A stretch of DNA of 64,000 bases, taken from NCBI GenBank assembly GCA_020796225.1, contig CM036753.1, positions 6,567,001 to 6,631,000 of the forward strand, read 5' to 3'. This document shows positions 20,795 to 32,704 of this stretch, one piece after another. Each line of letters begins with the position of its first letter. Position 1 is the first letter of the stretch. Under the pieces are notes generated by a model that was given only the letters and a program-made list of their open reading frames with translations, ran no database searches and was not told the origin of the DNA. This DNA is from Arion vulgaris. Lineage: Eukaryota > Mollusca > Gastropoda > Stylommatophora > Arionidae. The position numbers and the translations under genes are program-made.

Positions 20795-22424
20795 GGAAGT
20801 GTTTGTATTTATATCAAGAACTATTTGGATATCATGTTTATTAAACAGTGTCTGTGGTGTTTGTAGGAAGTGTTTGTATTTATATCAAGAACTATTTGAA
20901 TATCATGTTTATTAAACAGTGTCTGTGGTGTTTGTAGGAAGTGTTTGTATTTATATCAAGAACTATTTGAATATCATGTTTATTAAACAGTGCCTGTGGT
21001 GTTTGTAGGAAGTGTTTGTATTTATATCAAGAACTATTTGGATATCATGTTTTTTAAACAGTGTCTGTGGTGTTTTGTAGGAAGTGTTTGTATTTATATC
21101 AAGAACTATTTGAATAGCATGATTTTTAAACAGTGTCTGTGGTGTTTGTAGGAAGTGTTTGTATTTATATCAAGAACTATTTGAATATCATGTTTATTAA
21201 ACAGTGTCTGTGGTGTTTGTAGGAAGTGTTTGTAATTTATATCAAGAACTATTTGAATAGCATGTTTTTTAAACAGTGTCTGTGGTGTTTGTAGGAAGTG
21301 TTTGTATTTATATCAAGAACTATTTGAATATCATGTTTATTAAACAGTGTCTGTGGTGTTTGTAGGAAGTGTTTGTATTTATATCAAGAACTATTTGGAT
21401 AGCATATTTATTAAACAGTGTTTGTGGTGTTTGTAGGAAGTGTTTGTATTTATATCAAGAACTATTTGAATAGCATGATTTTTAAACAGTGTCTGTGGTG
21501 TTTGTAGGAAGTGTTTGTATTTATATCAAGAACTATTTGAATATCATGTTTATTAAACAGTGTCTGTGGTGTTTGTAGGAAGTGTTTGTAATTTATATCA
21601 AGAACTATTTGAATAGCATGTTTTTTAAACAGTGTCTGTGGTGTTTGTAGGAAGTGTTTGTATTTATATCAAGAACTATTTGAATATCATGTTTATTAAA
21701 CAGTGTCTGTGGTGTTTGTAGGAAGTGTTTGTATTTATATCAAGAACTATTTGGATAGCATATTTATTAAACAGTGTTTGTGGTGTTTGTAGGAAGTGTT
21801 TGTATTTATATCAAGAACTATTTGAATATCATGTTTATTAAACAGTGTCTGCGGTGTTTGTAGGAAGTATTTGTATTTATATCAAGAACTATTTGAATAT
21901 CATGTTTATTAAACAGTGTCTGTGGTGTTTGTAGGAAGTATTTGTATTTATATCAAGAACTATTTGAATATCATGTTTATTAAACAGTGTCTGTGGTGTT
22001 TGTAGGAAGTGTTTGTATTTATATCAAGAACTATTTGAATAGCATGTTTTTTAAACAGTGTCTGTGGTGTTTGTAGGAAGTGTTTGTATTTATATCAAGA
22101 ACTATTTGAATATCATGTTTATTAAACAGTGTCTGTGGTGTTTGTAGGAAGTGTTTGTATTTATATCAAGAACTATTTGAATATCATGTTTATTAAACAG
22201 TGTCTGTGGTGTTTGTAGGAAGTGTTTGTATTTATATCAAGAACTATTTGAATATCATGTTTATTAAACAGTGTATGTGGTGTTTGTAGGAAGTGTTTGT
22301 ATTTATATCAAGAACTATTTGAATATCATGTTTATTAAACAGTGTATGTGGTGTTTGTAGGAAGTGTTTGTATTTATATCAAGAACTATTTGGATAGCAT
22401 GTTTTTTAAACAGTGTCTGTGGTG
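20795..22424. repeat. 71-bp satellite, about 23 copies, with higher-order structure
   Basis: Unit begins GGAAGTGTTTGTATTTATAT and contains CAAGAACTATTTGAATATCA. Variant units (GATAGCATATTT, GATTTTTAAAC, GTAATTTATATC) recur in the same order. Block 21080-21435 and block 21436-21791 are five-unit repeats of each other (356 bp). It lies in GALNT intron 1. Confidence 0.95.
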
Positions 22425-22727
22425 GTTTCTTACTGAGTATTTTCCGAACGTGTTCTATCAATCTTTCTTCCTGTTTTATTTCAATTGATATGAGAGCTAC
22501 TGTTTTGTTTCTTACTTGCGTGATGTTTGCACTTCGTATTCCAATAATTAACAGTGTTATCTTATGCACTGTGCTATTTTTCATGCGCTTATTCTTCGAC
22601 TTGTCTTGCACGCTCGTTCATAAATTTCAGTTTTAGTTTCTGTGAAAAGACTATCATACTATTAGATCTTGTAGGCTTGAGAACTTTGCGTTCACTGTAT
22701 TCTTTGTAATTCGTTAGTGTCACCCCT

Positions 22728-23115
22728 GCAGCTCTTCTAAAGAGATGAGGTGCATTAGAAAAGCTGTGGGTGTGACACTAAGAGACAACGTTAGAAATGA
22801 AGAAATCAGAAGACCGTATGTGAAACCAGTCATGCAATTTATAAAAGAACACCACATTAAATGGTTTGGACACCTGATACGAATGTCCTGGTATTGTCTA
22901 CAACAGTCACACTGAAAAAGTATAACCAGTACAGAGCAAGACAAAAGATGGAGCGACGGCATCAAGAAGAGCCTTAATAAAATGAATAACAGCTTACAAA
23001 GTGCATTAGAACAAGCCCACAGAGATCACTTCTCCTTTCTCTCCCCCAATCACTTTTATAAAGAAGTGAACGGTGGAAGAGAAGAAGGAGAGAATTCGTT
23101 TCCTCTTGTCTAAGG
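22728..23115 (+). mobile_element. LINE 3' fragment, family C
   Basis: Coding remnants with frameshifts: EMRCIRKAVGVTLRDNVRNE then HHIKWFGHLIRMSW and KRWSDGIKKSL-like sequence. The same 3' end occurs at 28826-29560. 5'-truncated. Confidence 0.65.
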
Positions 23116-23429
23116 TTTTAAGTCTTTCTGGTATAATACAAACTAATGTTTTACTTTCTTGAAATTCCAAACATGTTTGACACTACTATCTCTGTTTACG
23201 GAAGAAATGTTTCCAAATTTCTGATTGACATTTTCAATCAACTCTTCGTGACTCCATCAACTTCATGGTAACTAGTTTTTACGTGCGTAATACACAACAT
23301 TTCTAGTAGATGAACTTCTTAGTTTGTGTATGCTTGCTTGACTGTGTTTTTATTTTAAGTAAGGACTACCAATAAGTAATAAACAAATGGAAATCTAGTG
23401 ATAATGACGAGTCTGCAGTAGAAGGTTTA

Positions 23430-23612
23430 AAGGGGTTTTAAAGCCGAATGATTGACTTCATTGCATTGGGGTTTATCCCATATGGCCCAGTCCAGAAATG
23501 GCACGTCACCTGCAGAGAGTATTGCACAAAGCACGAACTCCGTAGCTACAGCAATAATCCTAGGTGTTTCTGGAAAAAAAGTGCACTGGTGAACAGAACG
23601 GCGCGGTCCGAG
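23430..23612 (-). mobile_element. tRNA-derived SINE, family E, 5'-truncated
   Basis: Minus-strand copy with CCATATGGCCCAGTCC, TGGCACGTCACCTGC and AAAGCACGAACTCCGTAGCT, then TCTGGAAAAAAAGTGCACT and GTGAACAGAACGGCGCGGTC. The tRNA-like head seen at 41572-41870 is missing. Confidence 0.65.
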
Positions 23613-23689
23613 ACATAGTAAGAAGCAATTCACCATTCTTGGTATCGAGAAGAAACAATTTTGAACATGTCACGTCACATGATAAAACT

Positions 23690-24000
23690 GCAGGACTTTG
23701 AGAGCATCGTTGACTAAGAAATGGTGAAGATCGCTAAATGTGGTGCCGTAATAACACAAGAGGAACTCCCATAGCTGAGAATTGTTGCTCCGTTGAGGCG
23801 CAGAGAAAGCGAGTTGCGCGAGAAGACAAAACACACAACACCCCCATGTCTAACCTGATGTCCCACCTGTGGTAGGGGATTGTGTTCGAGGATTGGACTC
23901 TACAGTCACCTCCGCACACACCAGAGAGGTGCAGCAGCACATGGCTGAGGCTGTTGTCACCATCGCCTGCGATGGACGGCTACTATTATGGTAAAAAAGT
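23690..24000 (+). mobile_element. LINE 3' end with C-terminal zinc-finger motif
   Basis: Plus-strand translation includes CPTCGRGLCSRIGLYSHLRT, then a further H: a C-x2-C...H..H finger of the SRIGLYSH type that closes the ORF of many invertebrate non-LTR elements. Related sequence at 33120-33385 has lost this frame. It lies antisense to the GALNT gene, ending about 70 bp from the exon 1 donor. Confidence 0.7.
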
Positions 24001-24068
24001 GTATATTACAAACCATTCAAATAAAACACACCAAAAACACACCAACATGAAACACACCATCTACTCAC

Positions 24069-24480
24069 CTGGTCCTTTTGGATTATTTTTAGTTTCAAGT
24101 ACTGACTGCGAATCTTGCGCGTTTGGTCTGTTCTCATCCACTACCTTTTTGACCACCTGACTCACTTTAGTTACCTTTCGATCAATGTTCACATCGTGAA
24201 GCTGTTTCTTTAGCAAGGTGTCAGTGAAATTTAACAAAGCGTGATTCAGATGGAATTGCATGTGATCTTTAATTTCAATATTATGTAAGTTTCTCTCGTG
24301 TCCCGGTACTTTGCCCACTATAACATTCTGGTCCCGTTTATCAGCTCTTGCTTGACTCTCGTTGTTGACAGTGATAATACTATGAGTACTGAAGACGAAT
24401 AGGTAGAGAACATACAATACAGGAATACTAACTAAAATCTTGAGAAAAACACTACGTCTTCTCCGGAAAAATCCAGCCAT
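24069..24480 (-). CDS. Polypeptide N-acetylgalactosaminyltransferase-like gene, first coding exon
   Basis: This exon encodes the start of a Golgi type II membrane enzyme of the GALNT family, which starts mucin-type O-glycosylation by moving GalNAc from UDP-GalNAc to Ser/Thr. Seen: ATG at 24480, a basic cytosolic tail (MAGFFRRRRS), a hydrophobic signal anchor at about residues 12-31, then a polar stem with two N-glycosylation sequons (NES, NFT). It ends in NPKGP followed by a consensus donor, CAG|GTGAGT (last exon base 24069), in phase 1. The reading frame stops three codons past the donor, as expected for an intron. Exon 2 at 19280-19433 restores the family-like GPGENG linker. The exact GALNT paralogue cannot be told without the catalytic and lectin domains. 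The 5' UTR and promoter lie above 24480 and show no clear motif. Confidence 0.85.
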
Positions 24481-25040
24481 GTTGACATATAACTGGAGAC
24501 GTGTATTGTCGGCAACGACGTGTTGAGATTATGTGGTTACTGTTCATGTATTCGCGTACAAGATGACACTTTGCAAGATGATAATCTGCAGCATATGTCT
24601 ATTGATCATGTGTGTTTATCCTTTAATAGTGTTGTTTATGTTTATAGTATTCCTTCAGGCTTTTCGCAGTGTTTTTGTTTCTTGAGGTAGCTGGAGCATT
24701 TTTTTCCTCAATAAATATGACCACAGAAATACGCTTAACACTCTAACCACATAATGTATAGACACAGCTTTGAGCTTATTGTTGGACGTGTCTGAAATTT
24801 CTTGTGGACTGAAGTATATTCTTTGAATAGAGAGCAACCTAAACGACAAGGTGATATGGTGTAGGATGAGATGGCAGTCTTACACATTGATGCAGTCAAA
24901 ATCAGTCTTTTTTAAACAAAATCGTAGACCGAGGAGAAGTCAGTTGTCATGCATGACCTTTATACGCAGGAGCTCACAGGACGCCATCACAACAAGTAGA
25001 CGCTGCAAAAATAAAGAGGTCATACTTTACTACAGTGAAT

Positions 25041-27161
25041 ACAGTCACACAGACAAGATCCAGTACTTGCTACTCACTTAACCAGTTGATACAGTCACAC
25101 AGACAAGATCCAGTACTTGCTACTCACTTAACTAGTTGATACAGTCACACAGACAAGATCCAGTACTTGCTACTCACTTAACCAGTTGATACAGTCACAC
25201 AGACAGGATCCAGTACTTGCTACTCACTTAACCAGTTGATACAGTCACACAGACAGGATCCAGTACTTGCTACTCACTTAACCAGTTGATACAGTCACAC
25301 AGACAGGATCCAGTACTTGCTACTCACTTAACCAGTTGATACAGTCACACAGACAGGATCCAGTACTTGCTACTCACTTAACCAGTTGATACAGTCACAC
25401 AGACAAGATCCAGTACTTGCTACTCACTTAACCAGTTGATACAGTCACACAGACAAGATCCAGTACTTGCTACTCACTTAACCAGTTGATACAGTCACAC
25501 AGACAGGATCCAGTACTTGCTATTCACTTAACCAGTTGATACAGTCAACAGACAGGACCAGTACTTGCTATTCACTTAACCAGTTGATACAGTCACACAG
25601 ACAGGACCCAGTACTTGCTATTCACTTAACCAGTTGATACAGTCATACAGACAGGACCCAGTACTTGCTATTCACTTAACCAGTTGATACAGTCACACAG
25701 ACAGGACCCAGTACTTGCTATTCACTTAACCAGTTGATACAGTCACACAGACAGGATCCAGTACTTGCTATTCACTTAACCAGTTGATACAGTCACACAG
25801 ACAGGATCCAGTACTTGCTACTCACTTAACCAGTTGATACAGTCACACAGACATGACCCAGTACTTGCTATTCACTTAACCAGTTGATACAGTCATACAG
25901 ACAGGACCCAGTACTTGCTATTCACTTAACCAGTTGATACAGTCATACAGACAGGACCCAGTACTTGCTATTCACTTAACCAGTTGATACAGTCACACAG
26001 ACAGGACCCAGTACTTGCTATTCACTTAACCAGTTGATACAGTCACACAGACAGGACCCAGTACTTGCTATTCACTTAACCAGTCAACACAGTCATACAG
26101 ACAGTATCCAGTACTTGCTATTCACTTAACCAGTCAACACAGTCATACAGACAGGATCCAGTACTTGCTATTCACTTAACCAGTTGATACAGTCACACAG
26201 ACAGGACTCAGTACTTGCTATTCACTTAACCAGTTGATACAGTCACACAGACAGGACCCAGTACTTGCTATTCACTTAATCAGTTGATACAGTCACACAG
26301 ACAGGACCCAGTACTTGCTACTCACTTAACCAGTTGATACAGTCACACAGACATGACCCAATACTTGCTATTCACTTAACCAGTCAACACAGTCATACAG
26401 ACAGTATCCAGTACTTGCTATTCACTTAACCAGTTGATACAGTCACACAGACAGGACCCAGTACTTGCTACTCACTTAACCAGTTGATACAGTCACACAG
26501 ACATGACCCAGTACTTGCTATTCCCTTAACCAGTTGATACAGTCATACAGACAGGACCCAGTACTTGCTATTCACTTAACCAGTTGATACAGTCACACAG
26601 ACAGGACCCAGTACTTGCTATTCACTTAACCAGTTGATACAGTCACACAGACAGGACCCAGTACTTGCTATTCACTTAACCAGTTGATACAGTCACACAG
26701 ACAGGACCCAGTACTTGCTATTCACTTAACCAGTCAACACAGTCATACAGACAGTATCCAGTACTTGCTATTCACTTAACCAGTTGATACAGTCACACAG
26801 ACAGGACTCAATACTTGCTATTCACTTAACCAGTTGATACAGTCACACAGACAGGACTCAATACTTGCTATTCACTTAACCAGTTGATACAGTCACACAG
26901 ACAGGATCCAGTACTTGCTATTCACTTAACCAGTTGATACGGTTACACAGCCAGGACCCAATATTTGTTACTTCCTTAACTAATTGATAGTCACACAGTG
27001 TCCAGTACTTGCTATTCACTTAACCAGTTGATACAGTCACACAGTGTCCAATACTTGCTATTCATTTAACCAGTTGATATAGTTACAAAGTGTCCAGTAC
27101 TTGCTATTCACTTAACCAGTTGATATAGTTACACAGACATGATCCAGTACTTGTCACTCCT
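25041..27161. repeat. 50-bp satellite, about 42 copies
   Basis: Unit ACAGTCACACAGACAGGATC, then CAGTACTTGCTATTCACTTA, then ACCAGTTGAT. The left copies carry CTACTCAC and GGATCC, the middle copies CTATTCAC and GGACCC. A minority form has CAGTCAACACAGTCATACAG. The right end (after about 26940) decays with deletions. Confidence 0.95.
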
Positions 27162-27419
27162 TAAGAAGCTTTAGTTATAGCCTTCAAATTAAAACCAGAG
27201 TGATGTATTTGAGAATCCAGTTAACATGAAATCAATAAACGCAAAAGGCTGTTGAAGTCTCTAATAAATCGTTCTTTCTTTCTTTCTAAGTTTCACAGGA
27301 AATAAGTCACACAGTCCTCACCATTTCCTAGTTAACGAATTCTAGTTTTCTTTTCTACAATAATGAGGACACTATTAAGAGGGATGAACTTTAAGTAAGA
27401 TGACTGTAATGGAGTGAAC

Positions 27420-28051
27420 GACTAGGATAAAGTAATTATGTAGATGGTGATAGGAGAGTTAACACTACGCTATATCAGGATACAATTGAATTTGACAAGA
27501 ATGTCCCAGCAGGGAGTATCGCTTATTATCAAACTGTTTAATCGAATGAGAGTTGTAATTACACAAAAGATTGTATACTGAGATGTAGTTATAAAGAAAT
27601 TAGAACATTTAACTACAATGTTAGTTCCGCTGTAAGGGGGTGAGAAACATGGAGAACGACTACAATAGTAATGTATAAATTGCAAACATTCATCAACTAG
27701 TTTCTGCGCAGAATAGAAGGACTGAGATGGTATGACACAAATGAGGAGCTTATTGAGAGAACAAGACAGAATTACAGTGAACCAAAAGGTTTAAAAAAAA
27801 AAAAAAGAAGAAGACACTGGTGCTGTATATGACACACCTTGAGATATTCTGAGGGGAATATAACAAGAAAGGTCCTTTCCTGGAACCCACATGGAAAGAA
27901 AAAGAGAGGAAGTCATAAAAATACACGGAGAAGTGATTTGGAGGCAGAGATTAATAACATACAGAAGAGCTGGAGTGAGCTGCAGGAGATAGCTAAAGAT
28001 TTGAAGACTTGGTATGAGTTGGTTGAGGACCTATGCCCCTATGTGGGTTAA
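27420..28051 (+). mobile_element. LINE C-terminal fragment, family D
   Basis: The last part is a clean frame ending at 28051: LSWNPHGKKKRGSHKNTRRS then DLEAEINNIQKSWSELQEIA, KDLKTWYELVEDLCP. This W(N)P.GKRKRG..K.TWRR...E......W..L...A.DR..W...V..LCP pattern is the typical end of a large class of metazoan LINE ORFs. Upstream parts are degraded. Confidence 0.75.
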
Positions 28052-28119
28052 AAATACAAGAGATAAAGAGAGTTATACAAGTGAATACCACGTATTCCAA
28101 CGAGTACTAAAATTACTTA

Positions 28120-28610
28120 TGTATGATGTGCTGAAAGAGGGTAAACATACAAAGACAGTTTATTATCAACATCAGAAATATTAATTTTTGTGGTCATTCA
28201 TCATGTTCCATGTCCTTTACAGAATGTTGTTCTAGTCACAGTCTAGCTGAAAACTCGTGGTCTCTAGCAAGTTCTCCCGTCTCCTCCAACGTCATGTTTA
28301 CAGTGTCTTTAATGTCCTGTTGTTACTATCGTCTTGGTTGTCCTCTGACATTGCCTTCCAGGAACTTTGACCCAGATTAATGTTCTCTTCAAAGCATTGT
28401 GATGTTTCTGTGATTAAAATCTTTCAGTTTCCGGGACATGATGTTGGTTATGCACCAATGTTTCTCAACGTTCAAATCTAATAGGAGTATCTCTATTCTC
28501 TGTCTGGGACGTTGTAAGAATTTTTATGTAGCACTTTCTTTCAAAGGATTCGACTTTGTTATTTAATGTTTGTGTTATGTTCCATGAATCGCATCCATAT
28601 GTCGATACAT
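28120..28610 (-). mobile_element. LINE remnants in inverted arrangement
   Basis: A short plus-strand piece (28120-28200, VLKEGKHTKTVYYQ) meets a minus-strand LINE remnant (28610-28200) with many stops. The latter ends ENLLETTSFQLDCD. Both are too decayed to place in a family. Confidence 0.4.
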
Positions 28611-28825
28611 AAAAAAAATGTATATTCTCAGAAATGTTCCTTTTTTTTTTTTTTTGCTTGCGTTACGCCATATTTTCTTCATAATAACCACCCTCTGAAA
28701 TACCATGGCTAGTCTTCTTCTAATTGTTTCTTTTTTTTTGTTACGATCTCCTTCTGAAGCCATGGTATTCCTTCTCCTCATTTGAAACTCGTCATCTTTC
28801 AACACACAATTTTGCACTGCAGAAA

Positions 28826-29560
28826 TCCATCAAGGGTGAGAAGTACAACATGAAAATAAATATAATAAAGACAGAGACAATGGCAATAAGTAGACAACCA
28901 GAAAGCCTTACAATAAAACTCCAGAACGTAGACATAAAACAAACAATTGAGGCCAAATACTTAGGAGCAATTTTCACAGCAGATTGAAGTATCGATAGCT
29001 AAATCAGCAATCGTTGCACAAAAGCTAACCAAGTACTGGGACAGTTAACACCACTGTTGTCACATAAAGAGATACCGCTAACAACTAAAGCAAATCTCAT
29101 AAGAACGATTTTCTGGCCAACACTATGTCACCAATGTCAAACATGGCCAATAACAGCAGCTAATGAACGGAAAATCATAATGACAGAGATGAGGTGTCTT
29201 AGAAGAGTTGCAAGTGTGACAATAAGAGACAAAATTAGAAATGAAGAAATCAGAAGGAGACTAGATGTGAAACCAGTCATGCATCATAAAAGAACAACAG
29301 ATTTAAATGGTTTGGACACCTGACAAGAATGCCCTGGTATCGCCTACCACAGAGAGCCACACAGAAAAAGTATGAGTACAAAGCAAGAGGAGACCACGCA
29401 AAAGATGGAGCGACGGCATCAAGAACAACCTTACGAACATGAATATCAAAGTGCCTTAAAACAAGCACACACAAGATCACTACGTTTCACCCCGGCAACA
29501 CTTCTATAAAGAAGTCAATGCTGGAAGAGAAGAAGAAGAGAGATCCTTTGTTTAGGAGCT
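28826..29560 (+). mobile_element. LINE RT fragment, family C
   Basis: Readable blocks: MKINIIKTETMAISRQPESL, QTIEAKYLGAIFTAD, LLSHKEIPLTTKANLIRTIF, TEMRCLRRVASVTIRDKIRN and RRRLDVKPVMHHKRTTDLNG. These cover the RT palm end, thumb and C-terminal region. A stop at about 28985 and later frameshifts inactivate it. It ends near 29560, immediately before SINE family A. Confidence 0.75.
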
Positions 29561-29570
29561 AGTTTCAGGG

Positions 29571-30018
29571 AGTCTCTGTAGCGTAGAGGTTAGGAGATCG
29601 CGGAACCATCGGGATATTTTTCCAGAGATCCATGATCTCCTAGTGGGCGAGATCGAGTTCCAAGTTTCCTATCGGAGATGGACGAAAAAATATAGGTCCC
29701 GTGTTCGATCTGAGCACGTGAAATAATCCTTGGTTGTTCAAAATCGAGAAGAGCAGGCTGGAAAGCTGCTGCCCGGGAAAAATTCATTAGAAAAAAAATT
29801 TTTTAATAAAATTTCTACAAAATATCTTCACCATCTTCAAAATTACATCGTAGACCCTCGCCGGTGCTACGGAGTTGAGCTACAGCTGAGGTGACACTAC
29901 AGCTGAGGTGACACTACAGCTGAGATCTTCCTGTGTAAGAAAGAGATCGGAACACACATGGTTACTCACCGAAATGCAATGATGATTGTAAAATCAATCA
30001 ATCAATCAATCAATCAAT
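29571..30018 (+). mobile_element. tRNA-derived SINE, family A, full length
   Basis: Best copy of the family: GTCTCTGTAGCGTAGAGGTT head (A-box-like TAGCGTAGAGG), CGGGATATTTTTCCAGAGAT and a degenerate B-box-like GAGTTCCAAG. These are followed by TTGTTCAAAATCGAGAAGAG, ATCTTCACCATCTTCAAAAT and GAAAGAGATCGGAACACACA, ending in (ATCA)n. An 18-19 bp block containing CTACAGCTGAGGTGACA is repeated three times at about 29880-29930. Confidence 0.8.
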
Positions 30019-30084
30019 TACAAGATACATTCGCCACTTCAATGTACAATATATTGCAACAAAATAATTGTTTTTATAACTCGT

Positions 30085-30345
30085 ACATCTCCTGAGTGGT
30101 TACCGGGGCCTAAATTTGGGGTGTAAAGAATAGAACCACTGTTACCTGCCCCACATGTCGTAAGAGCGCGCGACTAAGGAGGTTTGGCTGAAATCGGATG
30201 CACATGTCCTAAACGTGTAGAAGTTAATGCGTTTAGGGGCCTACCAAACCAATGTGCAACGTATACACGTTCTTGGCAAAGATCACACATATCATAAAGA
30301 GTGATTAAAATTGGTCGTAAAGAACAAACGCAAAGAAGAAGAAGA
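30085..30345 (+). mobile_element. SINE family D, divergent copy
   Basis: Carries CACATGTCGTAAGAGCGCGC and GACTAAGGAGG, then the shared 3' block TCACACATATCATAAAGAGTG. It ends in AAGAAGAAGAAATAA. The middle differs from the other three copies. Confidence 0.55.
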
Positions 30346-30399
30346 AATAACTCGTATAGACCATGTGAGCAACATAAAAATAAAATAAAAAACACGCTC

Positions 30400-31050
30400 T
30401 GATATAACTAAGGACATATGTTGAAAAAGCGTGTCTCGGCTTAAAGATCTTTAATTCCATACAAAACCAACAAATAGAAGGTGCATGCATGCTGTTAGTT
30501 CCAGTAACTCATTGACAAATAAATACATAAAATAATGCATTATTCTAGAGTTGACTCTGGGCGATACACAACTGTTGTTTCGTAAAGAAAGAACAAAGAC
30601 TATGGTCACATTCCTAAACAAATGCATGCAGAGGACACATGCACTGAGTCGGAAAGTAAATATAACACATGGTGGAATTCAAAAGACAACATAATACATA
30701 ATTAAAGAATACACACACACAAAGACCAAAGAAAACCCAGAAACACAAAACGTGAAATACTGAAAAGCAGTCAAGTTCCTTGCTGGGATTACCTCCTGCT
30801 GTATAAGCAGAAGCACAGCATGAACTGACTGACAATCCAAATCACAAGATAAAAAAATAGTTAATTCTTGTTAAGCTTTACCAGTTTTTTTAAAACTATA
30901 TTTTAAACATAACTGCCGGTTCGGTATAAAACGTTTATAAATGAAGTATTTCTTTACAAAAACCAACCGTGCATTCTACACATGAAATCTACATGAAGCA
31001 ATTAACATCACTCATTTATTTTTAGTCTAAACTCTTAATTAATTCTTATA
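30400..31050. other. Unassigned AT-rich region
   Basis: Short ORFs only, with a CA-rich stretch at about 30710-30730. Nothing recognised. Confidence 0.3.
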
Positions 31051-31059
31051 TTTCTTTAC

Positions 31060-31175
31060 AGAGAGAGAGAGAGAAAGAGAGAGGAGAGAGTAAGAGCGCG
31101 AAAGAGAGTGAGCGAAAGAGAGAGAGAGGGAGACAGAGAGCGAGAGAGAGAGAGAGAGAGAAAGAGAAAGAAAGC
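31060..31175. repeat. GA-rich low-complexity tract
   Basis: Interrupted (GA)n and GAAA repeats, purine-only over most of its length. Followed to about 31570 by AT-rich DNA in which I see nothing. Confidence 0.9.
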
Positions 31176-31574
31176 GGTAAGTAGAGTTCTATAGGTGAAA
31201 CCTTCTTCATATATAAACAATTTTGTTCTCCAAACTTGAGCTCTAAAAAATTGAGAGCAGGTCTATTAATTTGAAACCATATTTCTCTCTCATTTTTTGT
31301 GTAGTCTCTGCTCCAAAGTCAACAAAATGTCAAAATGAAATGACTGTTCTTCAACCTTCGTAAAATGAAACTTTTAATTATTGTTTGAAAGAAGATAACC
31401 ACTTAAAAAACATCTCCGCCTCGAACTTCACCGGAAGATGTTAATTATAGAAACATTATTTTCTAAATGATAAACATACAAACAAAGCAGACTCCATTAG
31501 TGTTTGTTTACTCAATCATTACTGTTATTTTGTTACTGTGAAGAGTTTCATTTACGGTCTGGTTTCTGACATAG

Positions 31575-31917
31575 GCGGATGATAGCAGAGCAGAGGCGGA
31601 TGATAGCAGAGCGGAGGATGATGATAGCAGAGCGGAGGACCGATGATAGCAGAGCGGAGGCTGATGATAGCAGAACGGAGGCTGATGATAGCCTAGCGGA
31701 GGCTGATGACAGCAGAGCGGAGACTGATGACAGCAGCGCGGAGGCTGATGATAGCAGCGCGGAGGCTGATGATAACAGAGCGGAGGCTGATGATAGCAGA
31801 GCGGTGGCTGATGATAGCAGAGCGGAGGCTGATAACAGCAGTGCGGAGGCTGATAACAGCAGTGCGGAGGCCCATGACAGCAGCGCGGAGGCTGATGATA
31901 GCAGAGCTGAAGCTATC
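31575..31917. repeat. 21-bp minisatellite, about 16 copies
   Basis: Unit GATGATAGCAGAGCGGAGGC plus T. The plus frame reads repeated ADDSRAE. The open frames are a product of the 21-bp period. No gene signal at either edge. Confidence 0.9.
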
Positions 31918-32104
31918 TTCAGTCATGGTTGACAATAGGATAATGAGCAACTGTAAGAATGAATGATGTGTAGTAACCTTAGTTGTGATTGTAGCAGCTG
32001 GAATGGCAGCTGTGATAGTGTCGTGATAGTTATAACTGTAGTAGAAACAGCAGTAGTAGTAGTAGCAGTATTAAGTCATAGTTATTTTTTTACACTGGTC
32101 GTTA

Positions 32105-32325
32105 CTGCCTATAGTATCGCTTTTTAGGGTGGTGTAGGACTTGGAGAACGTCAGGTTGAGGAATTTAATGGCTGCATGGCTAGTACAATCGCCGTGAAAC
32201 TGTTCCGGTTAAGATTTTTCTTTTATCCTCCGACAGAAAAAAAATATTCTTGGCCTAACCGTGGATTGAACATGGGTCTCCCACATGGGAGCCGCGCTCT
32301 ACTCCATTCGGCCCATAGTTAATTG
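32105..32325 (-). mobile_element. tRNA-derived SINE, family G
   Basis: On the minus strand the head is GGCCGAATGGAGTAGAGCGC with B-box-like TGTTCAATCCACGG. The body has GGTTAAGATTTTTCTTTTAT and ATCGCCGTGAAACTGTTCCG (plus orientation). A headless copy is at 52905-53092. Confidence 0.65.
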
Positions 32326-32610
32326 ATATGACTATAATCATTGCACATCAGTGGTTACTCACGTTTGCTCAGCTAGTTTATTCCTTACATAAGAAGATCT
32401 CAGCGACGGTACACTAACTACGTAGCATCGGAGAGTGTCCTCGATGTGATTGGGTGGACGGTGAAAATGTGCAGACATGAATAATCTGTCCCAGAGAACG
32501 ACTTTCCAGCCTACACTTAACGATTTTCAACTGCTAAAGATTCTTTTATGTTCTCAACTTGAAGACAAGAAATACAACAGTACAATGTACATTGTATCGT
32601 CTTTGTCAAC
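32326..32610 (-). mobile_element. tRNA-derived SINE, family A, divergent and 5'-truncated
   Basis: Weak match in the family order: tail, GTTTGCTCAGCTAGTTTATT, ACGTAGCATCGGAGAGTGTC, GACTTTCCAGCCTACACTTA, TTTTATGTTCTCAACTTGAA and TGTATCGTC. Confidence 0.5.
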
Positions 32611-32704
32611 CATGACTGACTACAGAATATTCCAAGTGAAGTTCGTGAAAGTACCATCAGATCTGACACTTTATCTTTCTATGATCTAGATTTGAACGTA
32701 GTCT

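Larger units (their letters stand above)
19434..24068 (-). other. GALNT intron 1, packed with repeats
   Basis: The intron between the two GALNT exons is about 4.6 kb. It holds, from left to right: a LINE with a nested LINE insertion (19490-20260), a hAT MITE (20591-20755), a 71-bp satellite (20795-22424), a LINE fragment (22728-23115), a SINE (23430-23612), and a LINE 3' end with a zinc-finger motif (23690-24000). The LINE 3' end stops close to the donor of exon 1. Little sequence is left that is not repeat-derived. Confidence 0.7.

Noticed and set aside
20795..27161. CRISPR-like appearance of regularly spaced repeats
   Set aside because: Units are contiguous tandem copies without unique spacers, in a eukaryotic intronic/intergenic setting with no cas genes.
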